From contig NZ_JBEVTG010000003.1 in NCBI RefSeq assembly GCF_040513375.1, positions 310,001 through 374,000 on the forward strand: 64,000 nucleotides of DNA, given 5' to 3'. A model generated the notes under the pieces. That model saw only the letters and a program-made list of their open reading frames with translations, ran no database searches and had not been told where the DNA came from. A program made the position numbers and the translations under genes. Each line of letters opens with the position of its first letter. Position 1 is the first letter of the stretch. Below, piece by piece: positions 1 to 7,602 of this stretch. The stretch is from Flagellimonas_B algarum (lineage in GTDB: Bacteria; Bacteroidota; Bacteroidia; Flavobacteriales; Flavobacteriaceae).

Positions 1-3000
1 TCCACCGCCGAAGGAATCGTTCCAAGCATCGGAATCTTCCCCACTTACCCAAACCCTTCCGTAGTCGTAGCCACCATAGATGCCGAAATAGAGTGGGACC
101 AGACCTGTTCGAATGCGATGGGTTACGATTTTCAGATCGGAGGATTGATAGAACGACCGTTTTCCGGTGAAGCGTTGGAATCGATATGCTCGTAAACCAT
201 TTTGTGCCCCTAAGGTCGCTCCTTGGTAGAATTGGAAATCATCCCCAAAATTCACCTGCCCACCCAGACGGGACGATAGGACCACCGCACCTGAAGCAAC
301 AATAGGGTAGTGGAACTGCAATTCGGGGACCACATAGCCGTACGCATCATCCCCGTTGGTGATGTTCCAGGTATATCCTCCGGCTAGGTTGAAGGTGAGC
401 CCCAAGGTGGGGAATGCCTTGTTGTTGAGGTTTTCATAGCCATATTCGGTTCGGATGCCCAAAAAGGCATTCTCGTTTTCAATATCCGGATTGGCTTCAT
501 AGAAGTTTTCGATGAAACGGTCTTCGGTGGCTTCGACCTTATAGTTTTTCAGAAAGCCACCGATACTGAATTCACTACCGTGCCGCCCATACCATACCAA
601 GGAGGGTTCGAAACCGATGGATTCGATCTTAACGCGGTTGAAATCGAGCTCCAAATCGTCATCGAAGTTTTCCGATTCGTTACCGAATCCGAAGAAATTG
701 GTCGTGAAGTTCGGGCCGGTGATCTCGGCCTTGATACGTAAGCCTGCCTTGCCCCAAAAACGGACGAAATCACCTTGGTACGACAAGTCATACCCACTGG
801 TCGCAAAATAAAATCCTGCCGATATGCGGTGCTTGCTGGTAAAGGGGTCTTTGATGAATCCGTTATGGGTGAAGGTGTTCGTTGCCAACAGTCGTAGCCC
901 GTCATCTGGATTGAATCCGACGAAGGGCAAAAAGAAGTTTTGATTTTCCTTGACTTGATACGGGTTATAGGTGTTCGTATCGTAATGGTCCGTCAGTCGT
1001 TTTTTGCCATGAGGGGTGTCAAAGGTGTTCTTTTGGGACTTGTAGTCGTAGACAAACACCTGACCGCGCTTGGCCAGTTGATAGGTGTCGTTGTTCAATC
1101 CGCCGACAAGCCGGATCTTTGGCCCTCTTTTGCCTTTGCCGGTGAGTTCGAACACGTCCTTGTCGTCCAAGCCGTAGATCCAGATTTCCTTAGTGGTGTT
1201 TCGATCATAGGTTTTGTTGAAAAAACGGGTGCCTATCTTTCCTTTGATGATGCGATACCCGGAGACTTCGGTCCTACCTTCACCTAGGTCCTCGATACGG
1301 AAATGATCGTCTTTGTCGGTGCCGATAACAACCGAGATCTTATTGATGATATTGTAATACGCCTTGGCCGTTTCATGCAACCCCTGTTTTCTCGCCAGGA
1401 GGACTTCCTTGATCCATTTGGTTTTGGAATCGTTTCGTATTTCTTTCGGAAACGCTTCGAATGCAGCGTCGATCGCCACTTCATCGATACCATCTTGGAT
1501 CGCTTTGGCTTGGGTAAGCCATTGCGCTTCGGTAGTCTCAGGTAGGAGCAACATATCCAAAGCAAAGGTTTTGGGTGACGAATTAAACCCTTCGACACTT
1601 CGTATTTCTTTTTGAAACCCCTCCATGAGCCGTAATCCCGGGACTGCCCGCGTGGCGACCCCCATCAAAAACCCATCCCCCATGATAGAGAATACCTGAT
1701 CACGATCCCGTGGAATCGGCCGGTAGATCACCTTGTCCTTTTCCTTGAATTCGGCCCAACGCCACTGGTCGTCATGGCGGTCCCAATCCCCTAACAGCAT
1801 GTCAAACAGCCTCGCACGCACATAGCGTTCCTGGTCGACTTCATATTTTTCATCCGAAGCCATCCGGGCGATGAGATCGTCGGTACCGATGATCGTATCG
1901 GCGAATCCGAAACTGGCCTGGTTTCCATGGCCGCTCGTTACCCGCTCTTCGATCATGAACAACTTGTCACCGAATTCTTCGTTGAACCTGCCCAAACGGG
2001 GTTGTTTTGGGATGTAGCAGAGCAGGGGGTTGGTATGGTAGATATCCAAAACATCGGCAAGTGCTCCGACCACGAAAGGAGCATACGGATGCGATCCGGT
2101 ATAGAAGTCTTTCAACACCCGTTCTGGAGCCGTACCCTTCACCTTGCCTATAATGAACTCCTCTTTAGCCACCATGGCCTGCAGATAGGCCTCTGCGCTT
2201 TTTTCGAGGGCCCTCATCACGAATTGGCGGCCATCCTTGCTTTTAAGGCGTAAGGAGATCGATTGGTGGCCACCGCCTTTGCGAAGCACGGTCATGCCCC
2301 CCATGAGGGTATCAAGATCGATGACCGGAACGGATACGGCCTGGCTGTAGTATTCACGATACCGATCGCCCCAAAACCAGGTATGGAACCCTGATTTCTC
2401 GGTATCCTGGTCCGAGTAGATTTGGGCGGTGGTTTCAAGAGGTAGCTTCTTTTTAGCAAGGGGCCGTACTTCCTTTTCAATAGCTTCGATGACCGTATGT
2501 TGATAAAGGGACTGACCTTGCTCGTCAAAGAAGGATAGGTGGACTGTTCCATCATCGTAAAAATCAAGACTGGCAAATCCTTTCGAACCGCTTGCGAATT
2601 GGCCGTTATCGGCCAGACGAGTCGGCTTCGATCGGATCGCGGAACCGCTGATGATTTGGTGGGTGCCATCGTCATGGATGTATTGCAGGTTTTTTTCATG
2701 TGCCGCGACGAATAAAACCCTTGGGTTGTATTTCGATAGGGTCATCAGTTGTTTTCGAAAAGAACGGTAGGTTTCATTTTGCAGATGGTCAGCGCTGAAT
2801 CCTCCCATTTTTTGCACTGCCGTTTTCACGGAACCTACCACGGGTAGTGGGGTTAAGCTTTGTCCAAAGCTATAGTGCCCACCGTAGTTGCCGTTACTCA
2901 ATACCGGATGGTGCATGGCCACGATCAAGGTCTTGTCCGTATTCTTTTTGACCAGGCTTTCGAATTCGGCCAAGAATTTTGCACGATCCTTGATTTCACA

Positions 3001-3564
3001 TTGGTCGTTCATTTTCGGAAAGTCGTCCCAATCGTTTAGGTACCATTGGCTATCGATAGTGATCAAGACCGCGGTCTCCCCGAGCTTTCTACTCGCTATG
3101 GGGCAGCCATTTTTGGGTAAAAAGGACTTCTTGCCAAAGGTGTCTGCCAGGCCATTGTCTAAGGTTTCGATCCAATCGACGCCTTGTTCCCATTCCGTTT
3201 TTCCAGGGATGAAGATTACTTGTCCTGTCGATGATGCCAAGAGGTCATCATAATTCGATACTTGTTCGCGTAAGGTCTTTTTCGAATGGTGGGTTTGCCC
3301 TTCCATTCGTCCGAAAGCGTTTCCGAGAAACAACACAGTCGAAGAATCCCCTGATCGGGTTTGGATCCCTGTTTTTAGGGTTAAGATCTCGCCCAGGTCG
3401 AACCCACCTTTGCCTTCGAGATTGCCGAGCAACAATACCCGATGTGACGGTGGTTTGTTCTGCGGTTCTTTCGTACTTATCGAATCGTTTTTTATCTGGG
3501 TTTGATAGCTGGCACAGCCTAAACAAAGGCAGATAAATAGTGAGGTAAGGCTTACTTTTTTCAT
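1..3564 (-). CDS. Metallophosphoesterase-like lipoprotein with surface-antigen barrel, catalytic motifs degenerate (partial)
   Basis: The reading frame is open from an ATG at 3564 to the window edge (1188 codons), so the C-terminus is missing. The N-terminus is a lipoprotein signal (lipobox LCLGC). Residues of about 40-380 follow the calcineurin-like metallophosphoesterase fold of large Bacteroidota proteins, recognisable from ITIDSQWYLNDWDD, VAMHHPVLSNGNYGGHYS and the LQYI segment. The metal-binding motifs are altered: the first GD-type motif reads LLGNLEG, GDN reads LGNAFG, GNHD reads PGKTEW, and the late GHEH reads AAHEKN. The second half is long and beta-rich (YLSYQGDF-like strands, repeated aromatic pairs), consistent with a D15/Omp85-like surface-antigen barrel. 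It begins 2 bp after the stop of the gene at 3567-4172, so the two are probably co-translated. The family assignment is firm; loss of activity is inferred from the missing ligands. Confidence 0.8.
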   Translation of the reverse strand, partial: MKKVSLTSLFICLCLGCASYQTQIKNDSISTKEPQNKPPSHRVLLLGNLEGKGGFDLGEILTLKTGIQTRSGDSSTVLFLGNAFGRMEGQTHHSKKTLREQVSNYDDLLASSTGQVIFIPGKTEWEQGVDWIETLDNGLADTFGKKSFLPKNGCPIASRKLGETAVLITIDSQWYLNDWDDFPKMNDQCEIKDRAKFLAEFESLVKKNTDKTLIVAMHHPVLSNGNYGGHYSFGQSLTPLPVVGSVKTAVQKMGGFSADHLQNETYRSFRKQLMTLSKYNPRVLFVAAHEKNLQYIHDDGTHQIISGSAIRSKPTRLADNGQFASGSKGFASLDFYDDGTVHLSFFDEQGQSLYQHTVIEAIEKEVRPLAKKKLPLETTAQIYSDQDTEKSGFHTWFWGDRYREYYSQAVSVPVIDLDTLMGGMTVLRKGGGHQSISLRLKSKDGRQFVMRALEKSAEAYLQAMVAKEEFIIGKVKGTAPERVLKDFYTGSHPYAPFVVGALADVLDIYHTNPLLCYIPKQPRLGRFNEEFGDKLFMIEERVTSGHGNQASFGFADTIIGTDDLIARMASDEKYEVDQERYVRARLFDMLLGDWDRHDDQWRWAEFKEKDKVIYRPIPRDRDQVFSIMGDGFLMGVATRAVPGLRLMEGFQKEIRSVEGFNSSPKTFALDMLLLPETTEAQWLTQAKAIQDGIDEVAIDAAFEAFPKEIRNDSKTKWIKEVLLARKQGLHETAKAYYNIINKISVVIGTDKDDHFRIEDLGEGRTEVSGYRIIKGKIGTRFFNKTYDRNTTKEIWIYGLDDKDVFELTGKGKRGPKIRLVGGLNNDTYQLAKRGQVFVYDYKSQKNTFDTPHGKKRLTDHYDTNTYNPYQVKENQNFFLPFVGFNPDDGLRLLATNTFTHNGFIKDPFTSKHRISAGFYFATSGYDLSYQGDFVRFWGKAGLRIKAEITGPNFTTNFFGFGNESENFDDDLELDFNRVKIESIGFEPSLVWYGRHGSEFSIGGFLKNYKVEATEDRFIENFYEANPDIENENAFLGIRTEYGYENLNNKAFPTLGLTFNLAGGYTWNITNGDDAYGYVVPELQFHYPIVASGAVVLSSRLGGQVNFGDDFQFYQGATLGAQNGLRAYRFQRFTGKRSFYQSSDLKIVTHRIRTGLVPLYFGIYGGYDYGRVWVSGEDSDAWNDSFGGG

Positions 3565-3566
3565 GT

Positions 3567-4172
3567 TCAGGTCAATTGGTTGAAAAGGAAAATGATAACG
3601 GCGATGACGAATCCTACTAGAAAGGAATTGTATGAGAACTCCAACAACTTAAAACCCTTTCTCAATTCACTTTCAAAGACGAAATGGGTCCTGATTTGAT
3701 TTCCGATCTGCAATTCCTGACTCTTCACCAGGGCATCATAGGATCGCTCATAGTGTTCCAGGTCAAGGTCTGAGGTGATACCGACCATAAAGATGTTTTT
3801 TTCGGCTTCAGGGTAGGATGCCCCTATTTTTTTCCTGAAATCCCTTGAGAATTTGGAAATGGGGGGTCGTGCCGCGAATATGGAGGAAACCAATGAGATA
3901 AAGGAAAAGAACACAATGATCACACCGATGATCTTACCTCCTTGGATTTGGGATAAATGTTCGAAAAAGACCACGATACCCGACACCAAGGTGGAGTTGA
4001 TACGGATCATCATGGCCGCCTTGCGGTCCATCATGTTCAACATATTGACCATGAGTTTGTTCTGGTTTCTGAAAAAGGTAGCGAGCGACTTTCGGGGCTC
4101 CTTTTTAGTCCAAAACAATTCTTGGTTTTCCAAGGTTTCCGAGGGCGCTTCTATGGGTTGGGTATCATTCAT
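3567..4172 (-). CDS. Pycsar-effector-like (DUF5706) membrane protein
   Basis: This 201-residue protein has a central segment (NKLMVNMLNMMDRKAAMMIRIN) typical of DUF5706, the PycTM-type effector domain of Pycsar anti-phage systems, also found fused to HD phosphohydrolases in Bacteroidota. Hydrophobic segments lie at about 60-75, 82-100 and 180-200. The stretch between the second and third is soluble and charged. No nucleotide cyclase is adjacent, so this is either a free-standing effector-like protein or a domain in another membrane-stress role. Its stop is separated by only 2 bp from the start of the downstream metallophosphoesterase-like gene. Domain recognition is by pattern memory, and the defence role is inference. 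Confidence 0.7.
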   Translation of the reverse strand: MNDTQPIEAPSETLENQELFWTKKEPRKSLATFFRNQNKLMVNMLNMMDRKAAMMIRINSTLVSGIVVFFEHLSQIQGGKIIGVIIVFFSFISLVSSIFAARPPISKFSRDFRKKIGASYPEAEKNIFMVGITSDLDLEHYERSYDALVKSQELQIGNQIRTHFVFESELRKGFKLLEFSYNSFLVGFVIAVIIFLFNQLT

Positions 4173-4263
4173 AGGGATAATTTTAGGTTGTTTTTAAATC
4201 GCACGAACATGACTCGGAATACCGTTAAGATCAATTCCAAGGATCTTTATCCTGTATCGCGGC

Positions 4264-4617
4264 TCAACCGAAAGCAGCAACTGCGTTTTTCAACTCCATT
4301 AACCACAGGGATTTGTTACCCATTTTTTTCAATCGCACTATTTGCAACTGTCCGTTCATGACAAAAACCAATTCAACGATATCCTCCCTGTCGAAAGCGA
4401 TATCACGAAGTCGTTGCCAGGCGTTCCATTCAAATGGTTGGGTAGCCTGCCCGAACAGGATAAAACCCACCGCTGACTTTCGGAGGATTTTGAATCCGAT
4501 TTCCGAAAGCAGGGTTTCAAAATGGACCTTCACATCCTGATGTTTGATATGAAAAGCCACATAGCAAAGGGGCGTCCGTACCGACTCCCCGGCACATCCA
4601 TACATAGGTTCGAACAT
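4264..4617 (-). CDS. Small protein of unknown function, likely target of adjacent Crp/Fnr regulator
   Basis: I do not recognise this 117-residue protein. It has no signal peptide or membrane segment and a mixed alpha/beta composition (VAFHIKHQDVKVHFETLLSEIGF, AWQRLRDIAFDREDIVELVFV). The reality of the gene is supported by a plausible promoter: a palindrome at 4722-4735 lies 22 bp upstream of TAGTTTTA, a near match to the Bacteroidota -7 box. It sits downstream of the regulator at 4798-5394 on the same strand, a spacing repeated for other regulator/target pairs in this window. Confidence 0.6.
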   Translation of the reverse strand: MFEPMYGCAGESVRTPLCYVAFHIKHQDVKVHFETLLSEIGFKILRKSAVGFILFGQATQPFEWNAWQRLRDIAFDREDIVELVFVMNGQLQIVRLKKMGNKSLWLMELKNAVAAFG

Positions 4618-4691
4618 GGGCTACTTGCTGTAATCACTGATCCAAAGGCTTGCGAAGCTGTTGGGTCGTAATCGGTATTCGGTTGTTCGGA

Positions 4692-4735
4692 TAAAACTAG
4701 AAACTCCTACAGCCGAAATCATTGAATTAATTCAA
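4692..4735 (-). promoter_or_regulatory. Crp/Fnr-type operator plus -7 box for the 4264-4617 gene
   Basis: A perfect palindrome TTGAATTAATTCAA occupies 4722-4735 and reads as TTGAA-N4-TTCAA. After a 22-bp gap the minus strand reads TAGTTTTA at 4699-4692, one mismatch from TAnnTTTG. The palindrome centre is 29.5 bp upstream of the box, the class II activator position expected for Crp-family proteins. It lies between the regulator at 4798-5394 and the small gene at 4264-4617. Confidence 0.7.
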
Positions 4736-4797
4736 CAAGCGAAAAAAGAGCAATGAATTGTTGGGGTACTGTTGGGTCAAGGGAGTGGCAGTTACCG

Positions 4798-5394
4798 TTA
4801 AGCTTGCCCTTTGGCAAGCATACGGTTCATTTTACTCAGCCATTCGGGTGTAATGCCCATGAAGTCGGCCAAATACTTTGAAGGGACTTTTGCAATGAAT
4901 TCCGGTTGGGCTTCCCGAAGGTATTCCAAAAACTCAACCGGGGTATGCGATATCATATAGTTCCTTATCTCAACCGAAAGGATAAACGATTTGATGCAGT
5001 CTTCCCGATAGAACCGATTAAAGGTCGGAAAGCGGTCGGCCCAATCTTCGATTTTACTTCTGCTGATTTGACAAACCACCGAACTTTCGAGGGCGCTTAT
5101 TTCGTATTTAGTGTATTCGTCCAAGAAATAGCTATCGAAACAGATGGCCACGTTCGACACATGTTCGAAAAAGAACCAGGTCGCGCTCTTTTCCCCATTT
5201 GAATCGATGATCGATTGTTTCAATGAGCCCTGTAGGATCAAATATGCCGCCTTTTTCTTGCTGCTATAGGGCACAAGGACCTCGTCTTTTCTGAGATGGA
5301 TGATTTTGGCGCAATCGACCAGTTCATCCCAAAACCCAGCGGGGATATCGAATTGGTCTTTTAACCGTTCGTAAAAGGTGTCAAGTAGTCTCAA
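4798..5394 (-). CDS. Crp/Fnr-family transcriptional regulator (tandem trio, copy 3)
   Basis: A 198-residue protein with an N-terminal cyclic-nucleotide-binding-type beta-roll (LRKDEVLVPYSSKKKAAYLILQGSLKQS) and a C-terminal winged helix ending in LADFMGITPEWLSKMNRM. The cAMP phosphate-binding cassette of true CRP (GE...RxA) is not apparent, so the ligand is unknown. It is the last of three tandem paralogues sharing the unusual recognition helix GITPEW. It starts 10 bp after the stop of the middle copy, so the two are probably co-transcribed. A palindromic operator and -7 box lie just downstream, ahead of the next gene. Confidence 0.85.
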   Translation of the reverse strand: MRLLDTFYERLKDQFDIPAGFWDELVDCAKIIHLRKDEVLVPYSSKKKAAYLILQGSLKQSIIDSNGEKSATWFFFEHVSNVAICFDSYFLDEYTKYEISALESSVVCQISRSKIEDWADRFPTFNRFYREDCIKSFILSVEIRNYMISHTPVEFLEYLREAQPEFIAKVPSKYLADFMGITPEWLSKMNRMLAKGQA

Positions 5395-5403
5395 AAAAAG
5401 GGC

Positions 5404-5994
5404 CTAAGACTTCAAGATAGCTAATTTTTTCTTGAGTTTGGAGCACCATTCCGGAGTGATGCCCATAAAATCGGCCAGGGCATGTGATGGGGTTCTGGCG
5501 ATGATAATGGGGAAGGTGTCGAAAAGGTATTTGAGAAAGTCCTGCTTCGAATAGCACAATAAATGGGTCCGGATTTCTTCGCCCATGATAAAATCATTGA
5601 TCATATCGACCCGGAAGAATTCATTGAATTCCGGATACTTTTGGAGCCAGGAATTCACGGCGTTCATATCAATTTCCAAGACGACGGAGTCCTCAAGAGC
5701 CTGTATTTCGAATTTTGTGGGTTTGCCGGATAGAAAGCTGTCCCGTATCGGGATGATACTGAATAGGCGGTCAAAGTAGAACCAGGTGGTCTTTAGATGA
5801 CCTTCGGGGGTCAATAAGGAAGACTTAAAGCTGCCTTCGACAATAAAAAATGCCTTCCAGTAAACTCCGCCATGCCGAACCAAAATCTCATTTTTTCGAA
5901 CTTCGATCGGTTTACAGACTTCCGCCAATTCGGTCTGCAGCCCAAGACTGGGTTTGACATAATGTTCGATTTTTTGAATGAATGATGCTACCAT
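5404..5994 (-). CDS. Crp/Fnr-family transcriptional regulator (tandem trio, copy 2)
   Basis: I chose the ATG at 5994 (196 residues, MVASFIQKIEHY) because it aligns with the start of the two neighbouring paralogues; an upstream in-frame ATG at 6123 would add 43 residues crossing the probable promoter. The beta-roll contains EILVRHGGVYWKAFFIVEGSFKSS and the DNA-binding end reads LADFMGITPEWCSKLKKKL. No cAMP-binding signature is visible. A TTGAA-N4-TTCAA-like palindrome sits at 6065-6078 upstream, 22 bp from a TACTTTCG -7-like box, so this gene is a likely target of its own family. Confidence 0.85.
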   Translation of the reverse strand: MVASFIQKIEHYVKPSLGLQTELAEVCKPIEVRKNEILVRHGGVYWKAFFIVEGSFKSSLLTPEGHLKTTWFYFDRLFSIIPIRDSFLSGKPTKFEIQALEDSVVLEIDMNAVNSWLQKYPEFNEFFRVDMINDFIMGEEIRTHLLCYSKQDFLKYLFDTFPIIIARTPSHALADFMGITPEWCSKLKKKLAILKS

Positions 5995-6034
5995 GATCTT
6001 ACAATAAATTAGAACATCGGTAAAGGTTGCGGAT

Positions 6035-6078
6035 CGAAAGTAGTTCAGATCGAAAACTTGGAAATTGAATAAATTCAA
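6035..6078 (-). promoter_or_regulatory. Crp/Fnr-type operator plus -7-like box for the 5404-5994 gene
   Basis: The palindrome TTGAATAAATTCAA lies at 6065-6078 (extended arms ATTGAAT/ATTCAAT at 6064-6079). The minus strand reads TACTTTCG at 6042-6035, one mismatch from TAnnTTTG. The gap is 22 bp, identical to the sites at 4722 and 6795. It supports the start at 5994. Confidence 0.65.
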
Positions 6079-6145
6079 TCTTTCCGAAAAATAAATGATC
6101 AATAGGGTAGCGCGGATGACCAAAAAATACCCTTTCGTTTTGCCC

Positions 6146-6745
6146 TTATTGCGAACGTTTCTTTTTGAGTTTGCTCAACCATTCAGGGGTGATGCCCATG
6201 AATCGGGCCAGCTTTTGGGAGGAAATGCGGTGTTGGAGTTCCGGGTAATGGGATTCCAAATACCCCAGAAATTCAACAGGGGGTAACGCGTGGAGGTGGT
6301 TGCGAATTTCAAAATAATCATGGAGCCAATGGATCAACTGCTTCTGGTTAAATTCCCGAAGGGCAGGATAACGCGGTTTGGAACCCTGCATTTTCCAAAA
6401 TTCGAATTTGAAAACAATAGATGGTTCGATTGCGATGACATGATATTTGGTATTGGTTTGCACCAATTGGTTACCCAAACCGACGATCACATCAAAGCCG
6501 CGATCAAAATAGAACCAAATCGGCTTGTTTTTGCCGGTGTTCGAAGTTATTATGCATTCGAAAGCGCCTTTAACGACCACGAACATGCTGTCGTTGGTGT
6601 ATAGATGATCGATCAACAATTCGCCTTTCGCGATATGGAGTTCCTGTTTGCACTGTGAGACTTCGATCCATAATCCGGGATTTGGTTTTGAGGCTTTCAA
6701 AACCTTGGATTTAAGCTGGTGGTATAACGATACCTCTGCATGCAT
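6146..6745 (-). CDS. Crp/Fnr-family transcriptional regulator (tandem trio, copy 1)
   Basis: A 199-residue member of the trio. The beta-roll includes KGELLIDHLYTNDSMFVVVKGAFEC and the helix-turn-helix reads LARFMGITPEWLSKLKKKR. It is the promoter-proximal copy; its upstream region carries a degenerate palindrome and a perfect -7 box. The three proteins share length and domain order but differ widely in sequence, so the duplications are old. Confidence 0.85.
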   Translation of the reverse strand: MHAEVSLYHQLKSKVLKASKPNPGLWIEVSQCKQELHIAKGELLIDHLYTNDSMFVVVKGAFECIITSNTGKNKPIWFYFDRGFDVIVGLGNQLVQTNTKYHVIAIEPSIVFKFEFWKMQGSKPRYPALREFNQKQLIHWLHDYFEIRNHLHALPPVEFLGYLESHYPELQHRISSQKLARFMGITPEWLSKLKKKRSQ

Positions 6746-6764
6746 GCATTGCCGGGTTGTACCA

Positions 6765-6808
6765 CAAACCTAGCAGGAATTCCTTGACTTTTAGATGAAC
6801 TTATTCAA
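6765..6808 (-). promoter_or_regulatory. Crp/Fnr-type operator plus perfect -7 box for the 6146-6745 gene
   Basis: The plus strand reads ATGAACTTATTCAA at 6795-6808, two differences from TTGAA-N4-TTCAA as a palindrome. The minus strand reads TAGGTTTG at 6772-6765, a perfect TAnnTTTG. The 22-bp gap matches the other sites. The start codon follows 20 bp downstream of the box. Confidence 0.65.
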
Positions 6809-6891
6809 GAAAGCGATGGAATCATAGTATGAAATCGGTAAGGTTTATCGAAATTGTAACAACTTCCACCCTGAACTATGGGAAGCAAAAT

Positions 6892-7413
6892 TCATAACGT
6901 TTTTGCCATCGCACTGAAATCAAACCCTTGCGAACCGATTTGAAAATCATGCTCCCCGATCGGTTCAAAACCGTTCTTATGATAGAAGCGAATGGCGCGT
7001 TCGTTGCTTTTCAAAACGGAGAGCCAAACGTTTTCAAAACCAAGTGCCTTAGCTTTTTGTAAGAGCCGATCTTGAAGGGCCGTTCCGATTTTTAGGGCCA
7101 AGAAATCCCGCAACACATAGATTTTTTGCAACTGACAACTGTTGACCGCTGCTTGAAACGGTGCCTGGGAGTGGAGTTTCAATTTGGCGAACCCCACTGG
7201 CAACCGATCGACATGGGCCAACCAAAAGACGTTATGCGTTTTTTCAAGACTCGATTCGATCTTTGCGACCGCAAACGTACGTTCAAGGTAATCGGCAAGG
7301 TCTTTTGGTTTTTCAAAGAGGTGCCCGAAGGTTTCCGTAAAGGTAATGCGTCCCAACAGGGCTATCGTCGGGGCATCTTCTTGGGTGGCTAAGCGGATGG
7401 TGGTAGCTGACAT
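6892..7413 (-). CDS. GNAT-family N-acetyltransferase
   Basis: I place the start at 7413 (173 residues, MSATTIRLATQEDAPTIALL) because that is the usual GNAT N-terminus; an upstream ATG at 7506 would add 31 unrelated residues. The acetyl-CoA-binding region is LQKIYVLRDFLALKIGTALQ (a variant of RxxGxG/A), followed by ALGFENVWLSVLKSNERAIRFYHKNGF, the classic C-terminal GNAT motif. Likely cytosolic; the substrate cannot be read from sequence. Confidence 0.85.
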   Translation of the reverse strand: MSATTIRLATQEDAPTIALLGRITFTETFGHLFEKPKDLADYLERTFAVAKIESSLEKTHNVFWLAHVDRLPVGFAKLKLHSQAPFQAAVNSCQLQKIYVLRDFLALKIGTALQDRLLQKAKALGFENVWLSVLKSNERAIRFYHKNGFEPIGEHDFQIGSQGFDFSAMAKTL

Positions 7414-7602
7414 AAAGGTGGAATCAGCCCTTAAGGTAGTCTTTTTTCGGATGTCGAATTCGGTAAAATAGTGCTGTTTAATGCCCTTGTATTCTTTGAT
7501 TTGCAATCACTTATGTTCATTTCACAACATTTTATTGCCCTGTAAACGGCTTACGGCTACTTTGCTCCGGTGAATCTTGTATTCATAGACCAAAAACAAA
7601 CT

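Noticed and set aside
6741..6784. Palindromes GCATGCATGC and AGGAATTCCT upstream of the 6146-6745 gene
   Set aside because: Short perfect palindromes are expected by chance, and neither fits the 22-bp spacing from the -7 box.
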